A stretch of DNA of 64,000 bases from Paludibacteraceae bacterium (lineage in GTDB: Bacteria > Bacteroidota > Bacteroidia > Bacteroidales > Paludibacteraceae). This document shows, piece by piece, positions 36,842-51,210 of the stretch (its first letter is position 1; every line of letters begins with the position of its first letter). Below the pieces are notes generated by a model. That model did not search any database. It was not told the DNA's origin and saw only the letters and a list, made by a program, of their open reading frames with translations. The translations under genes were made by a program, and so were the position numbers. The stretch covers positions 234,272-298,271 of the forward strand of contig JAFUWV010000011.1 of assembly GCA_017477325.1 (NCBI GenBank), given 5' to 3'.

Positions 36842-39124
36842 TTATTTTTTAACTATTTGACCAAGCAGTGTATATATTTTGTTCTGACGACGGATATACA
36901 CTTTTCCGTCTATCATATATTTCTCCGCAACCGACAGATTGTTTTCAACTGCAAAGGGCTGCAAACCGGTAGATATCACAGGCTTCCATGCAAAACCGCG
37001 CAAAGAGGTTTTGGTTCCGGTCATATCAACCAGGTCTGTCTGCAAACATCTCATAGGAGCGTTATAGCCTCCGGTTTCCTCCAACAACACAAGTTTGCTT
37101 GCTCCTGACGATATATTTGCACTTGCCACTACATAGAGCTGAACACAACCATCTGCGCGTTTAGCCTCTATTGCATGCGGTCGGACCACATTTTCATAAG
37201 TGCCATTATAATTCCACTCCCCCTTCACTCGCGAATATTTAGAGATAGCATTAATGCCGGTTATCCAATATACAATATCTTCTCCTTCGTTATCACCTTT
37301 CACCATGCAAAAGTCCAATGCATCAGAGATATTAAAATCAGAAGGAAGAAACTCCGTAAACTGAGATGACAAAAGAGAGCCTGACGTGGAAATGTAGAGT
37401 TCTCCATCACAGAACTTTACATTTCGTGTATCAAAAACTGGTGAAGACACACATGTTGCATTGTTAGAACCGCGAGTAGTCAGCCACACTCCTCCATTTT
37501 CGACTTCTCCACCACCGCCAGACACATATATTTCATATCCGTCTTTTGATGCAGCATCCCTGATATCAGACTTGTTGAACACTCCTGTCAGCCCTGTAGT
37601 AGTGTTCACATTGCCATCAGCATCTATCAATGCCACTACCCTGCGAACTTCAGCGGCACTTTTACTAACAGGTTTTTCTCCTGCCGATGCATCGTATCCT
37701 GTAACGAGCAAATAACAACCGTCTGCCGTTCTTGAAAGGAAACTTGAAGTCAATGCCGAACCCACTCCTAGACATCTGTAGTTGCCGGCGGTTGCCTCAG
37801 TAGGCAATGCTATTGTGCCGACAGGGATTGCGCTTCGTCCTTCCAGACGATATTCGTCCAGAAACATAGGATATGCTTCCTGTGTATTCATAGCTTTTGT
37901 TCCGTCACCCAGACGCAACAACATTATCTCGCCAGACAATGCCGGCAGATTGTCTTTGTTCTCAATTACAATGGAATGTATTTGTTTGCCTGAATAATTA
38001 TATATCTTTATTTCCATTGAATAGGGATTAGCATCAAGCGTTATCATAGTAGGGTGATACTCCGAACCTGCAGACGTATCATATCCGCCTCCTATCACAA
38101 TGGGATATTGGTGTGATGAATCAGCAGGATAGATGCCCGGTTTATGGGTATGCCCTGAAATGAGCGCATCTATACCGTACTCATGAAACAGCGGTTGGAA
38201 TAGTTGCCGGCAATGGAGCATTGCATGCCGTTCCTTAGAAGTATTAGGCCATGTAGGAATATGCATAAACACTACCGTATATGCCGCATTACGCCGTTGC
38301 TCAGAGTTAAGCTCCGCACGCAACCACTCCACCTGTTCTTCTCTGTATGAGTCAAATGCGAAAAGATTCTGCGGGTCTGCATCTTCTGCATCTTCTCCCG
38401 AGTCAAGAGCTATAAAGAACACCGGTCCCCACCTAAAAGAGAAATACCCTTTATTATCGTTTCCCATATCGAAATAGTCAAAATAGCGTCGAGCCCACTC
38501 ACGGCGGACCTCATGATTACCACGGACTGTAACCAAAGGCTTTTCAGAAGCGAACATCTTCGCGCAAGGCTTAATAAAGTTAGTAAGCACATTGGTTTCT
38601 GTTGCTGTAGCATTAAGTATATCTCCATTGAAAAACACAAAGTCATAATCAGATTGAATATCATATTGCAACATTTGTTCGTAAAGATTGTGATAATCGT
38701 GAACATCATTGAAAATCTTGCATGACATGTGCTCACCATTCTTTTGAGGTGTAGTGAATTTATAAACATCACTATATATTGTATCGCCATAGGTCAGACC
38801 AGTATTTGTTACATCACCGATTGCAACGTCTGCCACCCTGTATGCATATTCGGTTCCCGGTTCAAGGCCATCAATACGAACCTTGTTTATTTTGTCATAA
38901 GCAACAATCAAACCACGGTCTGCCGCAACATATTTCTGATATGCCTGACCTTTTCTGCGCAACTCCACCCAACCAGTCATACCGGTGTTGTCGTCAGCAA
39001 GCCACATTATTGTGACACCTGTAGCCGACATGTTCTGCAAATAAGGTTGGGTAAGAAAACGTACAGAGAAGGCATCAGCCGCTAATATTGCCAGAATTAG
39101 TATTACCCAGAGTCTTTTAATCAT
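36842..39124 (-). CDS. Purple-acid-phosphatase-like metallophosphoesterase with long C-terminal domain
   Basis: 760 residues. Signal peptide MIKRLWVILILAILAADAFS, PAP-type FnIII domain (FLTQPYLQNMSATGVTIMWL), then a phosphoesterase domain with FNDVHDYH, FFNGDILNA, VRGNHEVRR, MHIPTW and SGHTHKPGIY. From about residue 400 a further region of about 340 residues follows (GEIMLLRLGDGTKAMNTQEA, VVALIDADGNVNTTTGLTGV). It looks like an irregular beta-propeller or surface beta domain that I cannot name. The tail KVYIRRQNKIYTLLGQIVKK matches the FG-GAP protein tail. The extra domain may bind the glycan substrate of the PUL. Confidence 0.85.
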   Translation of the reverse strand: MIKRLWVILILAILAADAFSVRFLTQPYLQNMSATGVTIMWLADDNTGMTGWVELRRKGQAYQKYVAADRGLIVAYDKINKVRIDGLEPGTEYAYRVADVAIGDVTNTGLTYGDTIYSDVYKFTTPQKNGEHMSCKIFNDVHDYHNLYEQMLQYDIQSDYDFVFFNGDILNATATETNVLTNFIKPCAKMFASEKPLVTVRGNHEVRREWARRYFDYFDMGNDNKGYFSFRWGPVFFIALDSGEDAEDADPQNLFAFDSYREEQVEWLRAELNSEQRRNAAYTVVFMHIPTWPNTSKERHAMLHCRQLFQPLFHEYGIDALISGHTHKPGIYPADSSHQYPIVIGGGYDTSAGSEYHPTMITLDANPYSMEIKIYNYSGKQIHSIVIENKDNLPALSGEIMLLRLGDGTKAMNTQEAYPMFLDEYRLEGRSAIPVGTIALPTEATAGNYRCLGVGSALTSSFLSRTADGCYLLVTGYDASAGEKPVSKSAAEVRRVVALIDADGNVNTTTGLTGVFNKSDIRDAASKDGYEIYVSGGGGEVENGGVWLTTRGSNNATCVSSPVFDTRNVKFCDGELYISTSGSLLSSQFTEFLPSDFNISDALDFCMVKGDNEGEDIVYWITGINAISKYSRVKGEWNYNGTYENVVRPHAIEAKRADGCVQLYVVASANISSGASKLVLLEETGGYNAPMRCLQTDLVDMTGTKTSLRGFAWKPVISTGLQPFAVENNLSVAEKYMIDGKVYIRRQNKIYTLLGQIVKK

Positions 39125-39125
39125 A

Positions 39126-43016
<3,891 letters not shown>

Positions 43017-43020
<4 letters not shown>

Positions 43021-44105
43021 TGCAAATCAATTATTACTTTTACTTTTGAATCAGTACTCAGTCTTGCATCAGCGTATCCCAGCATCTGATAGTGCAGATC
43101 GTATATCACTTCACCTTTGCTGAAGTCCACATTGCTCACTCCGCTCTGCTGCACAATGCCGTCAATACTCACCATGGCATTAGTGCCGTCATACAAATTG
43201 GCATCATTTTCCATCAACATAAACTCAGGGCACAAATTGCTGACATCCGTACCTGCAGGAAGAGTGAGGCGAATCTCATATTCATCATAAGATGTCTTTA
43301 CATGACTTATTTCTCCCTCTACTCCGTTGATTTGATATGATGTGAGCTTAGGTATCATCACTGCAGCTATATTGTAATACGTTTCGTATCCAGAGCCTGT
43401 AACCACTTTGATTCGCTGGAGAGCTATCCTCTCGCCATCCATTACACTGAATATATTGTCTGTTTCAGACCTAAGACTCAGCCATTCTTCTGTCTCACGT
43501 TTATACCAATACAAGGCCGCTGAAGGTGAGGTAAGCTGGTATTTCAGTTGCAGTTTTGCCGACTTGATGGTATTGATTTTGGCTGAGCGCCAAGCCTCAT
43601 AAATAATCGGGCACAACAATATAGAATCGTCAATACTCCTTGCCAGAGAATGATAGTATGTATTGTGGGTTTCGTCATAATCGTCCATTCTATAAATTTT
43701 ATATATACTCAGATTGTCCAACCCTCCGGACATATCAGCCACATCCAAGACAAGAGAATCTATGTCGCTAATCACGCTGCCCTTACTGTCAACAGATGAT
43801 GCAATCCACACTACCGTATATTTGCCCGGCTCACGATATGAGTAGGAGAAACACCCATTGCTTCCGACTGCAAAACCGGTATTCCCTGTCTGTCCGTACT
43901 TATGACCGGTATCGCCTGTAAATATGCTATAAGTTTGCCCCTTCCCTTTATTGGTAAACAATACCGACTCAAGAGTCCTGACGTGCAAATCCTCGGCAGT
44001 TACGGAAAAGGAAGCCTCAGCAGCGATATAGTATTCATCAAGATAACTGTTATGACAACTGCAAAACAATACTGCAGACAAAAATATGTTAACTATTCTT
44101 TTCAT
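43017..44105 (-). CDS. PUL surface lipoprotein, SusE/F-position (PKD/DUF5018-like)
   Basis: 362 residues. Lipoprotein signal MKRIVNIFLSAVLFCSCHNS. A PKD-like segment follows (FSVTAEDLHVRTLESVLFTN, GCFSYSYREPGKYTVVWIAS). The C-terminal part has repeated beta segments of the kind seen in DUF5018-type surface proteins (YEIRLTLPAGTDVSNLCPEF, DFSKGEVIYDLHYQ). It lies 1 bp from SusD and overlaps the esterase. Position and architecture suggest a surface glycan-binding protein that helps capture the substrate. The exact family is uncertain. Confidence 0.72.
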
Positions 44106-44106
44106 A

Positions 44107-45825
44107 TCAATAACCCGGATTTTGTTCTATTACACCATTTGATAAAAAAATCTCTTTTTGAGGAATAGGGAAACGCTCGTTGATTCCTTTCTTGAAATAT
44201 TTGCCTCTAATACGCACATTACCAGAGGCCTCAACAGGCAGCGAACGCAATTGTGCTTCCATGCACTCGCTGCATCTATCAAGACGGCATACTTCATACC
44301 ATCTGTCCCATTCTCCGCACATCTCCACACGCTTCTCCTGCAAAATAGCCTCATGAACTATATCAGTCGGGCCTATTGCCAAATCAGCGAAAGATGGTGC
44401 AGTTACGTTAGTCACAAAACGCGAATTTTCGCTGTCAGTAATCAGCTTTCGAGCGCGGGCGCGGACCATATTGACGTAATCCACAGCACGCTGAGTGTTG
44501 CCGGTAGAGTTGAGTATCTCAGCATAAATAAGCAATGCCTCAGCATAACGCATTATTCTGTAGTTACGCCCCGAATGAGCACCTTCACTAGGAAAAACAT
44601 AATACTTGGAATAAAGCAACTTATCGCCTACACCCTTGGTGAAGTCCGGTATCTCTTCCTGCGAGATATAATCATCCTTATTTTGCGCCTCAGTGATTGA
44701 GAATACTTTCCGAGGGTCTTTTTGCATCAGGTTACCTATAGCTTTTGAGCATGTAGCAAACACAGGCGAACCGCCATTGAGCATATTGTCATATAGTTTC
44801 CAACCTTCATCTGCTGATGATCCGCTTCCTGCAAAACTGTAATGATTAATCTCTATCAAACTCTCCTCGGAGAATTCGCCAGCCAGACGGAATATCTTGT
44901 CGAAATCTATCAAGCGGTGTTGATTAACTATGTCTGCTGAACTGACTTCACTATCAAGATTGTAAAGAGGGTCAACAAGCAGACGTTTTTGCAAATCCTC
45001 CCAACTCTCATCTTTATAATCGGTATCATAGCACAACAACTCTCTAATTGTCATACTACGGCTTCCTTCTATAAAGAACTGCCCTATCTTCAAAGCTTCT
45101 GCAAGTTTACGCACCTTGGTTGCTTCTGACGTACGAATTCCGGGTGAGGCCTCATATAGGAGCACTTTCATCAGCAGACCCAGAGCACCGCTCATATCTA
45201 TTTGTCCACACTCATCCAAAGTGTACCGGCTACGACGCAGCAACAACAATGACTCACGCAAATCTTTCTCAATATATGCATACGTTTCTTCTTCAGTGCT
45301 TCTGGGTATAGCCAGTTTGCCTAGTTCAGGATTCTCTTGCTGCAAACTCACACCACCATATGTTCTGACAAGATTGAAATAGAACAACGCCCGCAACACC
45401 TTAGCCTGCCCATACACCTCACGAAGCTCTTTCTGCGTACTTCCAATGTCCTTTTTCTTTACATTACCGATTGAGCGTATCACTTGATTAGCCTTATTTA
45501 TTCCTGAATAATTGACTTCATAACGACGCAATATGTAAGTATTATCAGTTGAGAATGTAAAATTAACCACATCATAAACTGCGCCGGTTGTAACATCTTG
45601 AGATGTCCACATATTGTCCGAGAAAGCCTCTCCAAACAGCAATTCGCTTACTTGATAATCCTTACTCTGCAATACATTATAAACTGCATTCAGTCCGAAA
45701 CGCAGGTTGTTAAGATTGTCATAATATTCACTTTCAGTTATACTGCCTGTATATGACGGCTCGAAATAACTATCACACGACAGCATTACAAGCGAAATCA
45801 AAATTATTTCTATGCTCTTTTTCAT
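44107..45825 (-). CDS. SusD/RagB-family outer-membrane lipoprotein
   Basis: 572 residues. Lipoprotein signal MKKSIEIILISLVMLSCDSY, then FEPSYTGSITESEYYDNLNN, the TPR-like KVLRALFYFNLVRTYGGVSL and the C-terminal RIMRYAEALLIYAEILNSTG, KRVEMCGEWDRWYEVCRLDR, RFPIPQKEIFLSNGVIEQNP. These are standard SusD signatures. It starts 4 bp after the SusC stop and works as the lid of that transporter. It is little like the other SusD at 19816-21408 apart from the shared motifs, in line with a different glycan. Confidence 0.95.
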   Translation of the reverse strand: MKKSIEIILISLVMLSCDSYFEPSYTGSITESEYYDNLNNLRFGLNAVYNVLQSKDYQVSELLFGEAFSDNMWTSQDVTTGAVYDVVNFTFSTDNTYILRRYEVNYSGINKANQVIRSIGNVKKKDIGSTQKELREVYGQAKVLRALFYFNLVRTYGGVSLQQENPELGKLAIPRSTEEETYAYIEKDLRESLLLLRRSRYTLDECGQIDMSGALGLLMKVLLYEASPGIRTSEATKVRKLAEALKIGQFFIEGSRSMTIRELLCYDTDYKDESWEDLQKRLLVDPLYNLDSEVSSADIVNQHRLIDFDKIFRLAGEFSEESLIEINHYSFAGSGSSADEGWKLYDNMLNGGSPVFATCSKAIGNLMQKDPRKVFSITEAQNKDDYISQEEIPDFTKGVGDKLLYSKYYVFPSEGAHSGRNYRIMRYAEALLIYAEILNSTGNTQRAVDYVNMVRARARKLITDSENSRFVTNVTAPSFADLAIGPTDIVHEAILQEKRVEMCGEWDRWYEVCRLDRCSECMEAQLRSLPVEASGNVRIRGKYFKKGINERFPIPQKEIFLSNGVIEQNPGY

Positions 45826-45829
45826 ATTG

Positions 45830-48800
45830 TTACAAGTTAATTATGAAACCAAACATATATGTGCGCGACTGGGGATAGGTACCTTCGTCAATACCGATAG
45901 ACAGGTTGTTTGCTTCTGTTCCGTCAGTCTTGCCAGTCTCGGGGTCCAAGCCGTTATAGTGCGTTATAGTAAATACATTTGTTGCCGAAAAATAAACTTT
46001 CAGTTCCTCCATCTTCCATGATGAGACCAGCTTCTGCGGCAAACTGTAAGAGAGTTGCAGGTTCTTCAGCCGGAAATAGCTACCGTCTTCCACATAGAAA
46101 TCCGAGGCACGATAGTTATCTTTAGACCGTGCTGAGACAGAAGAAGGTTTGGGAATATTACCATCCACATTCGCTCCCCAATAACTACGATAGTCTGATG
46201 CTCCTTCTGCCCGATAGACTCGGTCGAACCAGTCTCTGTTTACGTTGGATGGTTCACCTCCCCAAGAACCATTGTTGGAGCCATTGAAACTTACATACGA
46301 ATAGTTGAAATATTTCATCACATTGAATATGTCATTACCATGGGTTCCCTGAAAGAACATTGACAACTCCACACCTTTATATTTCATGTCAACCTTAAAT
46401 CCGTAGTAGAAATCAGGATGCGGACTACCAATGACAGTTCTGTCGTTTTCATCAATTTTACCGTCTCCGTTGATATCCTTGAATTTCATATCACCCGGAG
46501 CATACGTTATGGTTGACTCCATAACAGGCACAAGCGGATTGCCGTCGGCATCGAAATCAGAAGGTTGCATTAATCCGGCGGTTCTGTATCCGTAGTAACA
46601 TGCAATAGGTAAGCCAACGGTTGTGCGAGTTACATAACCGAGATCATTGGGAGAAGACAAATTGCCGCCGTAGATTGGCTCTCCTTGCGCTCCGAGAGAT
46701 GTCACCACATTCTTCACATGGGTCAGGTTGCCACTGATTTCATATTCGAAATCACCTCGTTTGTCCTTCCACCCGAGTTGTATCTCAAAGCCGCTGTTTC
46801 GTACGCTTCCACTGTTTTGCCATGGTGTGTTGGGATAGCCGCTGCTATAGACAATCGGAACCTCCAGAAGCATGTCTTTTGTATCTTTCACGAAGTACTC
46901 GAAAGATGATGTCAGACGATTATTGAGCAAGTTTAAATCAACACCTACTGTCCACGACTCTGTACGTTCCCAACGTATGTCCTCGTTTCCATACTGCGTA
47001 ACTGACATTCCTGTGGTCAATCCAGGAATGCCTATTCCATAGATGTAATCTTCATTATTGTATTTGAGAAGTGTGAGACGGCTCAAATCATCAATCTTGT
47101 TGTTACCTAGTTGTCCCCAACCGGCACGAAGTTTTAACAAACTCACCACGTTCTGATCCTGCATCCACTCTTCACCTGTCAGTTTCCAACCTACTGACAC
47201 GCTGGGGAAAAATCCCCACCTGTTCTTTTTTGAGAAGCGGGATGACGCGTCAGCGCGGAAATTGGATTGCAGATAGTATCTACCCTTCCAATTGTAATTA
47301 AGACGCCCGATAAATCCCAGTGCATTCCAACCTGACTTATAGGATGATGCACGTTGCTCGAATGAAGCGAAGTCCATTGAATTGAACTCTTTATCGTAAC
47401 CACCGTAGCCGTAGCCGGTAGAATATGCATAATCGCTATATGACATCTCCATCACCTGACCTACCATGATATTCAAATTATGGTCCTTCACTTTTGTCAA
47501 CGCATTTTTGCCTTTTTCGTCGAGGATAGTCAGCGACAAGGTATTGTCCCAGCTAAAATCTCTTGAGGATACAGGATTGATGATAACCGTATATTTGTTT
47601 TTGCCGACTACCAATTCACTTGTATTACCCACCTGCATGCGATCGACTGATGAGTTGTTGGCTATAAATGAAGCACGCGAAGCAAAAGTAAATCCGGAAA
47701 TAATATCCCATGACAGATTAAGCTGACCGCGGAACTGCTGACGTTTCTTTTCATAAGTAAGACGACGAAGTAGTTCGGTAGGTGTACGATATGTCCATGC
47801 ATCTTTGTCATCGGTCTCGGTGGTCAACGGGTTATATATCTGTGCGGCCTTGATGACACTGCTACTGCCTGATGGAACCACCGTCTGATTGGACAGGCTA
47901 TAGTTGGCTAATGCTTGTATCAGGAGGTTCTTGACCGGACGAGCATTAATCTTCGCAGTGAACGAAGTACGCTGATAGTCAGACCTCTTGACTATTCCGT
48001 CCTGACGCGTAAAATTACCACTCACATAATAATTCAGATTTTTGTCACCACCCGATAATGCCAAATTGGCTTTATACATCATTCCTCTTCTTGTAGTCAT
48101 ACTCCACCAGTCGTTGGCATTTTCAACCAAGGGTTTCTGAAAATCTGCGATACCTAACACACCGTCACTTTGCAGTACAGTGTAATTATAACCATTAAGA
48201 ATATAATCATAAAATTTAGCGTAATCCGAAGCTGATAATACATCAGGATTCTTTATTATGTCTTGCCAACCGGTTGATGCTCCGAAATTCATATTGAATT
48301 TTTTCTTGCTTTGAGAAGCATCTTTGGTCGTAATCAGTACTACTCCGTTGGCTGCACGTGCACCATAGATTGCTGCAGAAGCTGCATCCTTTAGTATCTC
48401 TATTGATTCTATTTCTTCACTCGAAATATTGTCTATATCATCCATTGGTGTACCATCAACAATATAAAGCGGATCAGAATCGTTAACTGTTCCCATACCT
48501 CTGATTCTAATGCTACTGCCTGAACCCGGGGCACCGGAATTTTGCACAACTTCCACACCTGATGCTTTACCTTGGAGTGCTTGAGCAAGATTAGTGGATG
48601 CAATATTGTTCACATCTGAAATGTCCACACTGCTCACCGAGCCGGTCAGGTCACTGCGTTTCTGTACACCATAACCTATCACAACCACCTCATCAAGCGA
48701 CTGGCTCTCACTGACCAAAGCTACACGCACCATTTGTTCTGAACGGAATGCCATTACCTGGGTTCTATAACCCAAATAACTGACTTCTATCTGCCCTTCA

Positions 48801-48994
48801 TCAGGTACCGAAGTTAATTCAAAATGCCCATCTACATCTGTTATCACGCCGTTCTGACTGTTCTGCAGAACTACTGCGGCACCTATCAGTGGCTCTCCAT
48901 TAGCACTATCCACCACAGTGCCGCTTACCGACTGGGCAAACAAAGATACAGACAACAGCAGAAAAAACAAAATATTAATAATCCGTTCTCTCAT
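45830..48994 (-). CDS. SusC/RagA TonB-dependent outer-membrane transporter
   Basis: 1054 residues from the ATG at 48994; an upstream in-frame ATG would put charged residues ahead of the signal MRERIINILFFLLLSVSLFA. Domains: carboxypeptidase-D-like (SVSGTVVDSANGEPLIGAAV), plug (DVNNIASTNLAQALQGKASG, DAASAAIYGARAANGVVLIT), then the barrel to the C-terminal MFGFIINL. No STN domain. It heads an eight-gene run on the minus strand with gaps of only -11 to +41 bp. I found no convincing -33/-7 promoter in the 120 bp upstream, so it may need an activator such as the regulator at 51211. Confidence 0.96.
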   Translation of the reverse strand: MRERIINILFFLLLSVSLFAQSVSGTVVDSANGEPLIGAAVVLQNSQNGVITDVDGHFELTSVPDEGQIEVSYLGYRTQVMAFRSEQMVRVALVSESQSLDEVVVIGYGVQKRSDLTGSVSSVDISDVNNIASTNLAQALQGKASGVEVVQNSGAPGSGSSIRIRGMGTVNDSDPLYIVDGTPMDDIDNISSEEIESIEILKDAASAAIYGARAANGVVLITTKDASQSKKKFNMNFGASTGWQDIIKNPDVLSASDYAKFYDYILNGYNYTVLQSDGVLGIADFQKPLVENANDWWSMTTRRGMMYKANLALSGGDKNLNYYVSGNFTRQDGIVKRSDYQRTSFTAKINARPVKNLLIQALANYSLSNQTVVPSGSSSVIKAAQIYNPLTTETDDKDAWTYRTPTELLRRLTYEKKRQQFRGQLNLSWDIISGFTFASRASFIANNSSVDRMQVGNTSELVVGKNKYTVIINPVSSRDFSWDNTLSLTILDEKGKNALTKVKDHNLNIMVGQVMEMSYSDYAYSTGYGYGGYDKEFNSMDFASFEQRASSYKSGWNALGFIGRLNYNWKGRYYLQSNFRADASSRFSKKNRWGFFPSVSVGWKLTGEEWMQDQNVVSLLKLRAGWGQLGNNKIDDLSRLTLLKYNNEDYIYGIGIPGLTTGMSVTQYGNEDIRWERTESWTVGVDLNLLNNRLTSSFEYFVKDTKDMLLEVPIVYSSGYPNTPWQNSGSVRNSGFEIQLGWKDKRGDFEYEISGNLTHVKNVVTSLGAQGEPIYGGNLSSPNDLGYVTRTTVGLPIACYYGYRTAGLMQPSDFDADGNPLVPVMESTITYAPGDMKFKDINGDGKIDENDRTVIGSPHPDFYYGFKVDMKYKGVELSMFFQGTHGNDIFNVMKYFNYSYVSFNGSNNGSWGGEPSNVNRDWFDRVYRAEGASDYRSYWGANVDGNIPKPSSVSARSKDNYRASDFYVEDGSYFRLKNLQLSYSLPQKLVSSWKMEELKVYFSATNVFTITHYNGLDPETGKTDGTEANNLSIGIDEGTYPQSRTYMFGFIINL

Positions 48995-49065
48995 GAGAAG
49001 ATATTTGTGTCCGCACATATACGAACAGGTTGATTAATAAATTTATGAAATCGTAACACCTTACC

Positions 49066-49095
49066 ACCGAAGGGAAGATTCCTCTTCCCTCCGGT
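49066..49095 (-). terminator. Hairpin between ELWxxDGT gene and susC
   Basis: ACCG-A-AGGGAAG (49066-49077) pairs with CTTCCCT-C-CGGT (49084-49095) around a 6-nt loop, with one internal mismatch. No clear T tract follows on the minus strand. It could be a weak terminator or a leader structure of the PUL transcript. Confidence 0.5.
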
Positions 49096-49114
49096 TAGCG
49101 CAACCATACAACAC

Positions 49115-51001
49115 TTATCTTATTATTACCTTTTCAACGGTATTTCCGCCTTTATGATACACATTTACAAGATAAACTCCTTCAGGAATGTCAGCGACAT
49201 TCATCTCATTGCCATTAGTACTTTTCAGGGTCTTGCCCATGAGGTCAGTTAGGTTTATCTGGCTAACCCCTTCTGCTTTCACCATCAATATGTCATACAC
49301 AGGATTAGGCATTATCTGCACCTCAGCTATTGTAAGATTGGTAACACCTTCAGGGATAACAACATCATACATCTCATACTGATATAACTGATTTTGGGTA
49401 GCACTTACAAAATAGAGTTGTTCCTTTAAGTTCGTAGTGTAGCATATCTGACCATCACCAGGTAAATCAAGCACCTTAACTGGTTTGTCAAATTCAGCAG
49501 AGCCGGGCTCTCTGCTATCAAGTTTCCATAACTCATAATTTGTATCATCATCGCGGCAGACAAAAAACAGAGTATCATTGACAGTGCAGAATTTGTGAAC
49601 AAACGGTTGCTTGGATGGATATATCGAGAACCCTGTCCAAAGATACTCTCCCTCTATAGGCTTCTCATATTCGTCCGGGCCTGCCTCAATCTCGGATATC
49701 TTTCCACGGCATAGGTTATGATAACTGCTGTCCCATTGTTTATGCTCAATCTCACCTGTTTCCTCGTTCTTCTCATCAACGTCGTAAGTGAAATTTCCTG
49801 CCATGTACATATAATCTTTATATTCATAGAAGCAACTCGGATGGCAGTTGTAGTACATAACATTCTTTATGTGTGCACAGTCTTGAATCATACGCGGATT
49901 AACGCCTTCTTCTATCTTTTGGTCAATATACCATACCCATGGTTCTGCTCCATTAACAGCCTTATTGCCATTGTTTGCACGGAAATACAAGTGGTCGCCT
50001 ATAGGATATGTTTGGCGAAAATCACACGAAGCATATTGACCATCCTTTTCTAGTTTATTAATAGGGAAGCCTATCTGTTTTGTTCCTTCAGTAGTACCAT
50101 CAGTTATCCACATCTCAACTCCCCAATCAATGTCACCACCTACGACTTCTTTCACGGCTGTCGCACGAAATGCGGCAATACGTCCGTCAACTGCCACCAA
50201 GTGGTCAATGCTTGAGGCTTCCGTGTCGAATACTCCATCTGTTGCTGTTCTTGGATTTATGTTCAGCAGAGGTTTGGTTCCTTCTGCTGTGCCGTCGGTT
50301 ACCCAGATGGTCTCATTATATTCTTTACTAAAACCAGGGAAGACTCCTTTACCATTAACAATGACAATACATCCGCGAGTCCCGTCAAAATCCAATTTGG
50401 TAGGGGTATCACCAATTCGTTCCGTTCCTTCCTGTGTGCCATCGCTTATCCAAAGCCATTTTTCATCACCGTCTTTTCTAACAGGATCCCATTCACTTTC
50501 TTCGTCCATTGCAAAAAATAAGACCTTATTTCCAAAAGCAGTGATAGCCTGAGGAGCAGAAGCTATTGCACCTTCATATATATCATAAACAAGGTGTGTC
50601 CCTTCAGTTGTACCATCTGTTACCCACAACTCATCGCCATGAACTCCATCATTAGCAGAGAAAAATACCTTATCTCCTGACGAAGTAAGCCAGCAGGGAT
50701 TGCTGCCTTCTACTCCTGAATTGATATCTGCTACAATATGAGTACCTTCCGGAGTTCCATCTGACACCCACAACTCTTCACCATTATCAGCATCAACAGC
50801 AGCAAAATACAAATGGTTTTGGGACACAATCATCGGTTTTGCCTCACGAGTACGGCTCACCACGTTTTCTGCCAGATAAGTTACACTCATCTTCACACCT
50901 TCAGGCAATATTGCCCGCACATTCTTTGGAAGAACTACGTCTTCAGCAGTTACTGACATGATTGCAAACATAGCAATCAACAAGGTTGTTTTTCTTTTCA
51001 T
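49115..51001 (-). CDS. Exported ELWxxDGT-repeat propeller protein with T9SS sorting domain
   Basis: 628 residues from the ATG at 51001 (MKRKTTLLIAMFAIMSVTA, signal peptide). Repeats of the ELWVSDGTPEGTH type occur at least five times (ELWVTDGTTEGTH, WLWISDGTQEGTE, TIWVTDGTAEGTK, EMWITDGTTEGTK), separated by FFAxD/FFSAND strands, so a beta-propeller is likely. The C-terminal domain IMPNPVYDILMVKAEGVSQI to NTVEKVIIR is a T9SS type A sorting signal. Surface location is expected. Function unknown. It lies upstream of the second susC on the same strand and is divergent from the regulator, so it may belong to the PUL as a surface binder. Confidence 0.87.
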   Translation of the reverse strand: MKRKTTLLIAMFAIMSVTAEDVVLPKNVRAILPEGVKMSVTYLAENVVSRTREAKPMIVSQNHLYFAAVDADNGEELWVSDGTPEGTHIVADINSGVEGSNPCWLTSSGDKVFFSANDGVHGDELWVTDGTTEGTHLVYDIYEGAIASAPQAITAFGNKVLFFAMDEESEWDPVRKDGDEKWLWISDGTQEGTERIGDTPTKLDFDGTRGCIVIVNGKGVFPGFSKEYNETIWVTDGTAEGTKPLLNINPRTATDGVFDTEASSIDHLVAVDGRIAAFRATAVKEVVGGDIDWGVEMWITDGTTEGTKQIGFPINKLEKDGQYASCDFRQTYPIGDHLYFRANNGNKAVNGAEPWVWYIDQKIEEGVNPRMIQDCAHIKNVMYYNCHPSCFYEYKDYMYMAGNFTYDVDEKNEETGEIEHKQWDSSYHNLCRGKISEIEAGPDEYEKPIEGEYLWTGFSIYPSKQPFVHKFCTVNDTLFFVCRDDDTNYELWKLDSREPGSAEFDKPVKVLDLPGDGQICYTTNLKEQLYFVSATQNQLYQYEMYDVVIPEGVTNLTIAEVQIMPNPVYDILMVKAEGVSQINLTDLMGKTLKSTNGNEMNVADIPEGVYLVNVYHKGGNTVEKVIIR

Positions 51002-51071
51002 AAGAATCGGTATTATTAAGTTAAACATTGTATATCCTGCACTACAAATTCTGTTGTACATTTCAACGCTG

Positions 51072-51079
51072 CAAAATTA
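51072..51079 (-). promoter_or_regulatory. -7 element of the ELWxxDGT gene
   Basis: TAATTTTG on the minus strand, 70 bp upstream of the ATG. No -33 TTTG at the usual distance. Confidence 0.5.
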
Positions 51080-51198
51080 TAGCATTATCCACAAAAAAAA
51101 TGTTGACATTTCTTGATATTTTCATAATAATTTCCGTCATTTCTGCACTTACGACAAATTCCCCTTACATTTTAGTACAAAATATAAGAAAAAACACT

Positions 51199-51206
51199 TA
51201 TCTTTG
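51199..51206 (+). promoter_or_regulatory. -7 element abutting the regulator start codon
   Basis: TATCTTTG followed by CACT and then the ATG at 51211. With the usual spacing, transcription would begin at or next to the ATG, giving a leaderless message. No clear -33 TTTG. Confidence 0.5.
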
Positions 51207-51210
51207 CACT

